A DNA stretch of 64,000 nt, from the NCBI GenBank assembly GCA_003952965.2, contig CM025856.1, positions 26,718,795 through 26,782,794 of the forward strand, written 5' to 3'. The notes beneath the pieces are model-generated. The model was not told the DNA's origin. It did no database searches and was given only the letters and a program-made list of their open reading frames with translations. The position numbers were made by a program, and so were the translations under genes. Origin of the DNA: Morella rubra (taxonomy: Eukaryota; Streptophyta; Magnoliopsida; Fagales; Myricaceae). Shown here one piece after another: positions 53,935 through 64,000 of this stretch. The stretch's first letter is position 1. The number at the start of each line of letters is the position of its first letter.

Positions 53935-56900
53935 TATTGCAAACAATAAATATTTTCACGTCTGAATATGATTGCTATTTTATGTTTTCGCCGGCCCCTC
54001 TTTCGACCTTTAAATTCTAGGATTTCCCATGTCTATTGATGGCATTGTTATCTGCCCAAGGTGTGGGTCTGTCCGTTTGGAAGTTTCACACGTGCTATTT
54101 TCCGGTCCCTTATGAACCAAACAAAAAATGTGACCTTTTTCGTGTCCCACTCGGCTCCCACACGCAGTTGGCCATTTTGGACAAGTCCTAGCTGGACTGG
54201 AAAAATGGCGCCAGATCCTCAACCTATTGCCTACCATTAATCAATTCAACAAGCACAAAATTCACATATATGCATTTAGTTTACTTGGGGCTAACTGGAA
54301 GGAAAGAGAATGGGGTTTGAAAAAAACTTGATCAGGTCAGTGATCATGGCATTTACTATGCATGTGTGGGTCCAAGCATTAATTGGATCAGGCTGCTCAC
54401 CTTTGTATTTTCTACAAGGCTAGTGGTCATCGTGCTGCAATTAATGTGATTTTTTTTTTGGTTCAAAATTATGTACAAATCACTGATATATATTCACGGT
54501 GTCCAGCACAAGGATTAAATTCAAACATGACAACTTTTTTCGGCTGTTAAAAGTAGAAATATGTCTTCTTCCCCCTGCATGTTCCCAAGGGGTTTCTATC
54601 CTTAATTATCTCGACTACAGTTTGATATATAGCATCCTAGGTAGCATTAATTAATGCTTCCCATATGAGATACTGCAGTCTGCTGGCAATAGTTGTTAAA
54701 AGGTAATTATCTAGCTAGCTACAGCAATTTGTCTGTTACTTTTTTTTTCTTCTTCTACGGAGCAATCTAGTCTGAAACACTACTGAGGTGGTAGGTGTAA
54801 ATAACCGAGACTTGGATGTATCGAGTAATTAGATCAAGAAATGATATTCTGATTTTTCTCCTTCAAACAACATTCCCTCTTCTTTATTTTTTGCCTGTCT
54901 CTAATTCCAGTTCAATGATTGACATCAGGCGCTGACGACTAGCGAGCATTGTGATTCATCTGGGTGAATTTGGACTTCTCCCAAGGCACATATAAAACGT
55001 GTTAGCTGCGACAACGTTTTGAGCAACGTCTCTCGTGCTAGCTACTCCGATGAAAGAGGAAGAAACTTGGAAACAGAAGAATTAAATGTAGGTTTGAAAT
55101 CTGATCACGAACCAACCGCGCACACGCATAGGGGAGGGAGCTGTACATCAGCCAGAGGCCGGCCCAGAGCTCCAATTTTTATTCAGTGGCTCCATTAAGT
55201 TATATAGAACAATAATGACGATCACGTTGAGTACAAAAAGTCTCGAGTACAGTTTGCTAGCTAGCTACCTGCCTAGCCCTCATTGCTTTCCATATGAGAT
55301 ATTGCCTGGGCTATTCAGGAATTAATTAATTAAGTTCTAATCAGCAACCTATGACAACAAATCTTCAACCATTTTGAAGAGATCAGTACAGTTGAATTAG
55401 GTGACACAAAGAGAAGTTCTAACCGATAAGGATAACTCCTAAACAATGGAAGTAAAGAAATGGATTATGATCATCAGATTCAAAAAACTGTAGTTCTAAT
55501 TGCATGTTGGAATATGTAGTTGTGTCGCATATTTATATTTAGGTGGGATCAATGTTTAATACTGGGCTTATTAATTATTTATTTCGTTATTATGGAAAAA
55601 GGAGAAAGCTTGATCAACTAGCCACTAGGTGGGGTACGTAGTCAAACATCGAGAAGAAAGTAAAGTGAACTTTCAGTACTTTTGCATGCAAAAGTCTCCC
55701 GGGAAAGGACGCTGGTTCGTTAATTATATATTTACACTATATATATTAACTTTCTTGATCATTTTAAAGTGGACTTACAGACCATTATTCTATGTAATAG
55801 CTTATCAAAAGGGCACAAGAAGTCTTCATCTGAATTTCAAAACCATGGGATTTTACTTCGGCTAGCTGCATGGTAAGGAATGGACTTTCACGCCAAATTA
55901 CATCATTAAAGAGAGGGTTTCAAAGGAACCTGTGATATTTTAATGCATATGTATATCCTTGCGATGGGCCCGACTTCTGCCTATTTATCTTTCCCCATTG
56001 CCATCCAGCTATAACCATGTGGGGTGAATGTTCACTTCTCCCATAAGAAATTAAGGAAAGCACACATACAAAACGTGATAACTGCGACTGCTTATATTGA
56101 GTACAATCTCAGCTACCCCCCATGCTAGCTACCCCCTTGAAAGCAGAAGAAACTACGGAACAGAGTAATTAAAAATTTAAAATACATGAAACGAATAATT
56201 TGGTGAAAAGATGTTAACCTAATACTGTTGTATATCAAAAGTATGCAGTCACTTTCCCCAATTTTTTTTTTTTCAAGGCGCGAAAATATCTTAGGCAAAT
56301 TGCGCAATACAAGGATAAAATTAATCAATGGAACCTTTCCCAGATCTTCCTGAGTTTTGGGCATATATGCATGCCAACACACGGAAGAGACGACTTTGAG
56401 CAAGACTTTAATTAAACCATGTGATATGGACGGTGTTACGATATAATGAAAGAAGATTGCCAGGATTTAATTCTGTTAAATATCTCTTTCACGTTTCTGG
56501 CAGAAATTTAAAAAAAAAAAAAAAAAAAAAATTTGTTCACGTGTTTTTTTATTTTGTACCAGCTCACGTATGCTACTTCGACCAGCTGGTTCTTTTCCAA
56601 AATTCAAGTTGAACGTGGATATTCGATGGCTATATATCTATATATACCGCTGTTGAGCCGCGGGTAGACCGTGAAGGAAACCCGAAACAAGCTGACAATA
56701 AATGGGAATTTAGGTTACATCATATATAATAATTGACAAAATTAACACCCACCAGAATCTTAAGATATTCATGAATAAAGTAGAATTTGTAAATCTCATC
56801 CACGTTTACGATTGAGTTTTAGTTAAGCTTATCGATTTTTTAATTTTTAGTAACCCAGTGTGAATTAACATATAGTAATTTACAGAAGTGATCGTATTTG

Positions 56901-57516
56901 CAAATTTATGAAAATTAATATGATAAAACTACAATGAGTTCTAGCTGATAAAAATAATTGGATTATTTTTAGGGAACCTTGATCCACCGTCCATAGCTTT
57001 ACTCAGGAGTTAAACCCATGTTCCATATAACGTGGGGCTTTCTGCATTTGGCATATTATACAAAATTAATATAAAAATAAATGAGCATTATTATAGATTT
57101 ATAAAATTATAAGTGACATGCTGAGTAAGTTTGACATCAACAGCTACCTTCCATTCAAAACACGCTTCCCACTTCTACGGCTCTACCAACTGGCCAATGT
57201 CACCCTCCCTTCTAATGCAAAGGCTGACGAGAATTGAACTCTTCCAGGCCTCAGAATAAACATTATATGCTCATCTATTTCCAACAAATCCACTCGCACA
57301 AATCACTCATCTTCAAAAGACTCGAGAACCAGGAGTATGACAGTTGCAGAGAAGAAGAACGAGCTATCCCCAAAAGTAAACCGGATATCATCCAATTTCG
57401 ACAAGGATCGTGATAGAGCAGGGCGGTATAGGAAGCAGCGGTTGTTGAGAAGGAGGAGGAGGAGGAGGAGATTGGGTTGTCCAAGTTTTGTCTTCTTCCT
57501 ATTCCGTATTCAGAAA
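53935..57516. other. Intergenic region upstream of the CIPK gene
   Basis: AT-rich. It contains two pairs of diverged local duplications. About 54606-54670 relates to 55240-55310 (shared TCCCATATGAGATACTGC-type words). About 54960-55100 relates to 56020-56170 (ACTTCTCCCA, AAAACGTG, ATGCTAGCTAC-type words). No gene was found. The right end is the CIPK promoter/5' leader. Confidence 0.5.
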
Positions 57517-60051
57517 ATGGGATTTGCTGCCAATAGCATAGGGAAGTACAAGCTTGGCCGGACAATTGGAGAAGGTATGTTCGCCAAGGTTAAGCTAGCC
57601 ATTGACAGCACCAATGACCAGTGTGTTGCGGTCAAGATAATCGACAAGCACATGGTCATGGAAACCAATCTCAAGTTCCAGGTATATTTCCATTTATTCT
57701 CTGTTCTCTTTTCTTCCTCCACCTTCATTGAAAGAATTCATTCCTAAAATCCAATTTGTTTTCTTCTTTCTTATACGTAGTTTGAGATTTCTGTTTCAGG
57801 TAAAAAGAGAAATAAGAACAATGAAGCTTCTGCATCACCCCAACATTGTACGAATACACGAGGTATATATATGTTTGAAAGTTTCGGATTCTGGTTTTGA
57901 ACTCTGCTCTTTCTGAAAAATATCCTTCTTATTATTGTTTCTGCGTCCAAATCCAAACCACAGGTTCTTGGCACGAAGACGAAAATCTACATCGTAATGG
58001 AATATGTATCGGGGGGACAACTCACAGACAAGATGGTGAGAATTATGAATTATCTATCTTCATCTGGGATCCGAACGTGATGTTTGGGGCAGCTTGTTTT
58101 AGAGCAGAATACTAATCTCCCATAATCTTTTCACCTTAGTCTTATATCAAGAAGTTAGAAGAATGGGAAGCAAGAAAGCTTTTCCAGCAGTTGATTGATG
58201 CAGTGGATTATTGCCATAACAAAGGGGTATATCACAGGGATCTGAAGGTCAGTGAATCCAATGCCCTGTTAGCCAATTCTCTATTGTACAAGAGTACACA
58301 AAATACTAACTTGGATTTTGGCATCCGATGAACAGCCAGAGAACTTGCTTCTGGATCAGAGGGGAAACCTCAAAGTATCCGATTTTGGACTCAGTGCATT
58401 GCGGAAGGTAACAACCTTGAGATCCTCTTGTCCTCATAGTCTGTTCCTTTTGTTTTATACACAGTTTAAGTTCTTGGAACTCAACAAGTACAATTGCTGT
58501 TAGGCTGAAATTCTGTTCACTTGCAGCCTGGCGACACTCTGACCACATCTTGTGGCTCCCCTAGCTATGTAGCACCTGAGGTGAGTAGTTGATGCTGCTA
58601 AGAATTGCATAACAAAACTCATATAAACTCGTCCTAAGACCAGTGCTCCATCTCTTGCTGTACAGCTGCTTTTGAATAAGGGTTACGACGGAGCAGCCGC
58701 CGATGTTTGGTCTTGTGGGGTAATCCTTTTTGAAGTACTTGCCGGACGTCTACCATTTGATGACAGTAGCCTGATGAATTTATATAAGAAGGTAGCTTCA
58801 AATGTTAACCTATAAATTCCGTTTCTAATAAAAACTTTTACCATTTATCTAATGAGTATATTTGCACAAAGATATCCAGAGCAGAGTACACATTTCCACA
58901 ATGGTTTACTGAAGACCAAAAGAAACTGCTGTCCAGAATATTGGATCCAAATCCTAAACGGGTACTAGCCTTGGAACTTCGTCATGTCATATAGATTTGC
59001 AGATTCTATTTAAAAAATTATAACTTGTTCCCTTTACTTCACCACCACAGCGAATAAGCATACCGGAGATCGTCGAAGATGGATGGTTTCAAAAGGATTA
59101 TGTGCCTAGTTGTGGATATGAAATCAACGAGAAAATTCACTTGGACGATGTCAACGCAGCTTTTGATTCCATTGAGGTAAAAGCTTGTAGCATTAGCAAG
59201 ATAGATAGTTTTCCGTTATGGATCTAATTATCTGAGCAGCAGGAGAATGCCACAGAGACGAAGATTCCCAAATCCTCAAGTTTCATAAATGCCTTTCAGC
59301 TGATAGCCATGTCACATGATCTCGATTTATCTGGTCTCTTTGAAGAGCAGGCAAGTCTAAAGATAAGAATATTAGTCACCATCGTTAAAGCTTGCGTACT
59401 TCATTCATTTAATCAAAGATTTTCTTTTCAATTTAGGATGAAAACAAGCGGAAAACAATGTTCGGAGCCAAGCATACAATTAATGAAACAATACAAAAAA
59501 TAGAAGCTGCGGCGACGGATGTGAGCTTGGCTGTAGAAAGAATGAAAAACTATAAGGTACAAGCTCCTTACAAGATTTTATAAACCCCTCCTCCCCCCGC
59601 CCCCGGCACTATTAATGACTACTCTGCACCATATCAGATAAAGATGCATCCGAAACAGAAGATGACTAGATGTTGTAGATCTTACCTGGATATATCAGCA
59701 GAGGTAAATAATTGTCCTTTACTCTCTCCATGCAAGAATAGACATCACAGCCTCTCATCACCTTGAAAATTTTCAGGTTATAGAGGTTTCTCCCACTGAT
59801 TGTGTAATTAAAATATCGAAATCTTCAGGGGAGCTGCACGTGTATCAAGAGGTATGATGGATAGATTCCTAAGCATGTATACGCCTGCGGATTAGACTTG
59901 CCTAGTGAACTAATCCCATGTTAATTATCAGTTCTGCAAAAGTTTATCAAGTCTGCTGACGGAGAAATCAGGGCTCCCATCACAAATGGAAGAGCCAGAA
60001 GAAGTCACAGTCTCAGTTCGGAACAAAAATATCCAAGAGAGTGGATGGTAA
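57517..60051 (+). CDS. CIPK21: CBL-interacting protein kinase, CIPK21-like
   Basis: Complete gene of fourteen exons: 57517-57681, 57800-57862, 57964-58035, 58140-58247, 58336-58407, 58527-58580, 58666-58791, 58872-58961, 59051-59176, 59243-59350, 59437-59556, 59638-59703, 59777-59851 and 59932-60051; 454 aa. It is a Ser/Thr kinase activated by calcineurin B-like calcium sensors; CIPK21 acts in salt/osmotic responses. Motifs are Gly loop GEGMFAKV, Lys40, HRDLKPEN (132 on), DFG (152-154), [13 protein letters not shown] with APE at 176-178, the CBL-binding NAF motif INAFQL (307 on) and a PPI-like region. MGF...IGKY at the start, [11 protein letters not shown] and [19 protein letters not shown] match CIPK21 closely. 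The start 57517 was chosen because it gives the family's MGF N-terminus; the frame stays open upstream to 57337. Intron 10 uses a GC donor (59351). The C-terminal tail is longer than in Arabidopsis (416 aa total there). Confidence 0.94.
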
Positions 60052-61601
60052 AGGGAAACCAAGTCTGCAGTTGTCAATATAGAAATAGATTGCTTCTGCC
60101 TTCAACTAATAATTTTCAATCGTTATATGCAGCTCTGAAGACACAAATTGTAAACGCAATAAAGATCCCCGTGGGTATGCATCCTCTTGATGAATCGCTT
60201 GTCTGTGTCTCCAACATTCTTCACCCAGGTTCCTTATGGATTCTAAGAGGACGATGTAAAGCTCTTCACAGGAAACCAGAGCCTGCAAGTGAAGGTTTCC
60301 GGGGGGGGCGAGGAGATACTGTATGTGGTTAAGGCTTTGATTTATCCACCAGAAAGCCAAACCTACGGTTTCCTCAGAGCTATTTGCTTGTTCAAATTGT
60401 TTGTTTCATCTATCACCAAAGTGTCTTAGATTCTTTCTCAAAGATGTACGCTGCCGAAATCCATCGTTTTATTTTATCTGTCTATACTGTATAATTAATG
60501 AGAAAAAGAACAAATTTTAGCCGCCTCTGTTTGCTATCCTTCTCCTAACATTGTCCACTGCATCTATCACAACCATATTTAGGGAGTGGGTGAGCGTTTG
60601 AATTCTACTACCTGCGTATGAAATTTTCTTTTGAGCTTTCTGTTGGGCTAGGTCTGTCTGAAGCCAGTATTAAAAGGTGGAATAAAACAAATTTCTCAAT
60701 AAGATGCCTCATTTTTATGATTTTTCTAAGGCCCAAAAAATATTGAGCCGCCTGTGTCATCCACTTTGTGTCATGGAATAAGGTTAATAAAGAATTCTAG
60801 GAACCGCTAGGCCTAAGAAACTTGCTTCCACCTCAGAATATGCAGCCCTATTTGCTCAATGTCAAGTTGAATCTCCGGGGTATCGAAGCAGTATTTCAGC
60901 GAACAAAAGCAAAAGAGCTACAAAAATCCAGGGTGTGAACCGCAGAGAGAGAAGAGGAAAAGAAAATACTGCATCACGATACACCCGCTTCCAAGGGTGC
61001 AAACTGCAAGAGAATGACATACTTCTCTCCATTTTAACTTCCCTTTATAGTATCTCAACCCGTACTAATAAACAAACTCATAACTGGACTGCACAGAGAC
61101 CCATAAATGAAAATGCACAACCTAGATTGGACTCATCTATAAATAAAACACCACCTAAGGTCAACAACCAACAATCACGCAATTGTAGAAACACTGAAAG
61201 ACCTTCAAGCCTTGAAAAGAGAATGTGTAAATTACTGTATACTGACTGTATAGCATACATTCGGCTCATGGTGATACTAAGCACAGTTCCTATGCCCACC
61301 ACTGAGGTTTTAATACAACCCTGCGGTTGCAAACCCTTGTCATTGAAGCTCTATTTTCATTAATTGAGAAATTAAAGTACAGGTAAGGCTAAAAATGAAA
61401 ACCTAATTTTTTTTACATAAAATATGCAAACAAACCAACCTATAAGATATAAGAAGCAACAGTTCCATACAGTTCCTAATCTCTTTGAAGTGACCCGGAA
61501 CATACACCAATAGATCTCCAATGTGACCATGTGCAAGCTACTTAAGACCTGGATGCGATCTAAACAATCGCCAGATCATGAACTCAAAACTTGCAGAGAG
61601 A
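60052..61601. other. Intergenic region between convergent CIPK and esterase genes
   Basis: Holds the 3' UTRs of both genes. CIPK-side transcript sequence probably runs to about 60500. No additional gene was seen; frames at 60045-60360 and 60935-61363 have no domain. Confidence 0.5.
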
Positions 61602-63882
61602 CTAGAGAAGGAAGTTATCGATCATATGGAAAACCACAGCAGCACCATCTGAATTTAGCCAATAGCTCTTCACCTGAAAGCATAAGTAGATATACAATAG
61701 ATAAGAAAAAACATAGAAGAATAAAACAATAGTTAGGTGATGAGTACTTTGACCATATTTTAGGTACCAACTTGAAGAAGAACAAGAAGACTGTTCTGAA
61801 CATGAGTCTAAAGAATAACACAACTTGAAGAAGAAAAAGAACAAGAAGACTGTTCTGAACATGAGTCTAAAGAAAAACACAACTTGAAGAAAGTGATGTA
61901 ACTTTTCAGATTAGAGAGAACCAATTGTGATACGGAACTCACCTGAATGGTATTGTGAGCAATATATCGCTGTGTACTCTTATGAAAGCTAACATCCACA
62001 CGTTCCCAAGGTACCTGAGTGAGACCTCTGATCATTTCCTCTACATGTAGGAATGAAAAATGCTCATAAGCACCAGAGGATGAAATGCAAAAGACAAATT
62101 ACAAGAGAGAAACGAAACATGCAAAGAATAGGCTCCAACTTCTAAGCATTCAGTGCTGTGTACATTCTCAGAAAATAAGAATGTTCTGCCAACAACAGAC
62201 TGAAAATATCAGAATTTACACAAACCTTCTAAGGCAATTGTTTGGTCTCCAACAGCTAAAGATTCTTTATTATGAATGTCATCCATAGGTTCTCGCTCAA
62301 CATATACGATATGTGGATATCTCTCGTCTGCTACAAGAAGATTGGACTGGAAATAACAAAGAAACCAACATTATCATTTGCTTTTACTCTCTAAGACACA
62401 TATATCTAATCTCAAATACACATAATACCAAAACCAAAACCTAACCTTTGGAAGTTCACTTTGACGCCGGATGGATGATGTTCTCCAGCCAACCATATCT
62501 TTATGATAAGTGAAGATAAACAATTGGTCATGCAAAAAGCAAAGACAGAAACTTATTTTTACACAAAGCATAACTCTATAAAAGAGGATACGATCATAGT
62601 TTGCATTCGCATATGCCACCCGACGTTTGAATGCACGTAAAGCTGATCTACACAGGTCATTTTCCACATATTACCGATATTGCAATTATTAGAATTCAAT
62701 TGTATGTTAGAACTCATAGCATTGTGGACAAACTAACACTAACATGAATTTTAGGTCCTCAGAGTCTTTAACCATTCGTAGGAGAAGAGGAGGTTTTCCA
62801 TCATCATTGTCAGTAAGGAAAAGATGCTTCCCTGACCTCCCAGCAACCAAGTGTGCAGTCTGAGATGCTCTTCTCTCGAGAAAAGGAAGACCACAGAGAA
62901 TGGGGAGCTGTAAATGCAATAAAGAGAACATAATACAAGGACCAATGTACTGCCACTGTAATCCACTATCTGATACATAATCAATTGGACAAAACTGAAA
63001 TTAACAGTACTATAACAGGAAGACTCTCTAACAATAGTATCGGAATAACAGATGGTTAAAACTTCATCGCGGTGAAATTCAAGTAGTTGTCAATATATTT
63101 CACTTATTGACATACCAACAAGCATGTATCGCTTTCTTCCAAGGAAGCTGTACAAAATATATCATATATAAAAAAAAATCACCTATTAACAAATGTCTTA
63201 ACTTTCCCTGTAAGGATTTCAGCTTAATGTTTTGTATATTTCCCCATGAAACAGGAATCAAATAGTAATTATGTGATCAACAGGTAGATAAAATGTTAAG
63301 CATGTATCTATGATGGTGCTAAAAATTGCTCATAAGCATGCTGAACCTGCCTGTTTATGTCCCCTTGAACCAAGATGTGGTGTCGCAAATGTTATAAAGT
63401 TCATGGGTTCCAATCCAGCAATTTTAGCTTCATGAGGCTGCTGATGGCCTGGTACCATCTGATTTTTGTGCTCTTCACTTAATGAGTTTCCGGTACGACC
63501 TGCAGGTTCAATTTTTGAAGAATGTTCATACAACCTCCCGATGGCATACCTTGCAATAAGGCCCCCTAAAGAGTGTGCCACAAAAGAGATCTTCCGCACC
63601 TCAGGCCTATGTCTCACAACAGCCAACACCTGCATTAGACAATGATCTGCAACTCAAGATTCATCTTTGAAAGATATTCCCAATTCAGTAACTGTTACTA
63701 TCACTAAACGACAACACCAAAACAACAACAACCCTGCAAAGTTCAAGCAAGAGAAGTTTGATACATCAATTATTCCTAGAAACATGAGATCATAATGTTA
63801 TTACCAAATACCTCTTCAGCCAGCCTCTCACCGGTCAAGTCAACCCCATCAAATGTCAATTTTGAAGAATTGCATTCGCTGC
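61602..63882 (-). CDS. DUF676 putative serine esterase/lipase, 5' end beyond the window
   Basis: Partial gene entering from the right edge. Exons in gene order: 63812-63882, 63351-63629, 62744-62907, 62592-62647, 62446-62498, 62226-62346, 61943-62040 and 61602-61673 (TAG 61602-61604), about 304 codons. It belongs to the alpha/beta-hydrolase superfamily, DUF676, like Arabidopsis At4g25770/At5g51180. Motifs are LTFDGVDLTGERLAEEV, the nucleophile elbow SFVAHSLGGLIARYAIG with Ser in (A/G)HSLGG, MNFITFATPHLGSRGHKQ, LPILCGLPFLERRA, HLFLTDNDDGKPPLL, SALRAFKRRVAYANANYDHM and the end VVFHMIDNFLL. The family is predicted to hydrolyse lipid or other acyl esters; the substrate is unknown. The intron after GHKQ has a GC donor (63350-63349). 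The exon at 63812-63882 begins with two bases of a split codon, so at least one upstream exon is outside. Confidence 0.9.
61768..61879. repeat. Tandem 53/59-bp repeat in the last esterase intron
   Basis: CAACTTGAAGAAGAACAAGA... at 61768-61820 is repeated at 61821-61879 with a 6-bp insertion. A third partial unit starts at 61880. It lies in the intron 61674-61942. Confidence 0.8.
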
Positions 63883-64000
63883 CTGCTTGAAAGATATCCA
63901 GTGGAAAGCAAGTTTGTTCTTAGTCAACAAAGAAGTACACACTCAAAGCCATTGAAAGGCATACAAGAAGGCAAGAATTTGCAGACTTCAGAAGGCTCAG

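Noticed and set aside
57517..60051. Assignment as CIPK1
   Set aside because: The N-terminus, the [11 protein letters not shown] segment and the C-terminal SAEVIEVSPT block agree better with CIPK21 than with CIPK1.
60045..60360. Short frames after the CIPK stop codon
   Set aside because: They lie in the CIPK 3' UTR and have no family signature.

Overview
The window is nuclear DNA of a flowering plant, most likely a eudicot and probably woody. The evidence is a set of multi-exon genes from plant-specific families (CONSTANS-like B-box/CCT factor, clade II plastid DXS, CBL-interacting kinase, RLCK-VI kinase), GT-AG introns, AT-rich intergenic DNA, MITEs, a plant LINE and LTR elements. I cannot name the species. 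Exon limits below were read by eye from reading frame, splice sites and family knowledge. No RNA gene, CRISPR array or bacterial-type operon was seen.

Layout. 1-2920 (+): 3' part of a USP-domain/kinase fusion gene of the RLCK-VI family. 2921-6158: intergenic, with a hairpin repeat and a promoter-like stretch without a gene. 6159-7397 (-): CONSTANS-like transcription factor, closest to COL5. 7398-15475: long AT-rich intergenic tract with three well-bounded MITE-type transposons. 15476-19341 (-): complete ten-exon 1-deoxy-D-xylulose-5-phosphate synthase (DXS2 type). 19342-23397: intergenic. 23398-27652 (-): complete eight-exon ARL1-type small GTPase with a 19-nt microexon. 29134-30104 (-): small secreted protein of the uncharacterised At4g14100-like family. 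57517-60051 (+): complete fourteen-exon CIPK21-like kinase. 61602-63882 (-): 3' part of a DUF676 serine esterase/lipase, running off the right edge, tail-to-tail with the CIPK gene.

The most important observation is 31495-53834. This block lies between two runs of exactly 100 N and is a ~22 kb near-perfect inverted repeat of nested retrotransposon sequence: a LINE carrying a solo LTR, cut by a Copia-like LTR, followed by gypsy-like gag/LTR remnants. Its symmetry axis falls at about 42631. At that point, 42602-42660, is a sequence that reads as a noisy copy of the PacBio SMRTbell hairpin adapter. The palindrome is therefore best explained as an unsplit, lightly corrected long read placed as a contig, not as a genomic palindrome. 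Only one arm should be counted.

The genes do not form a pathway. They are independent loci for signalling (RLCK, CIPK21), light/flowering transcription (COL5), plastid isoprenoid supply (DXS2), Golgi trafficking (ARL1) and lipid or ester hydrolysis.
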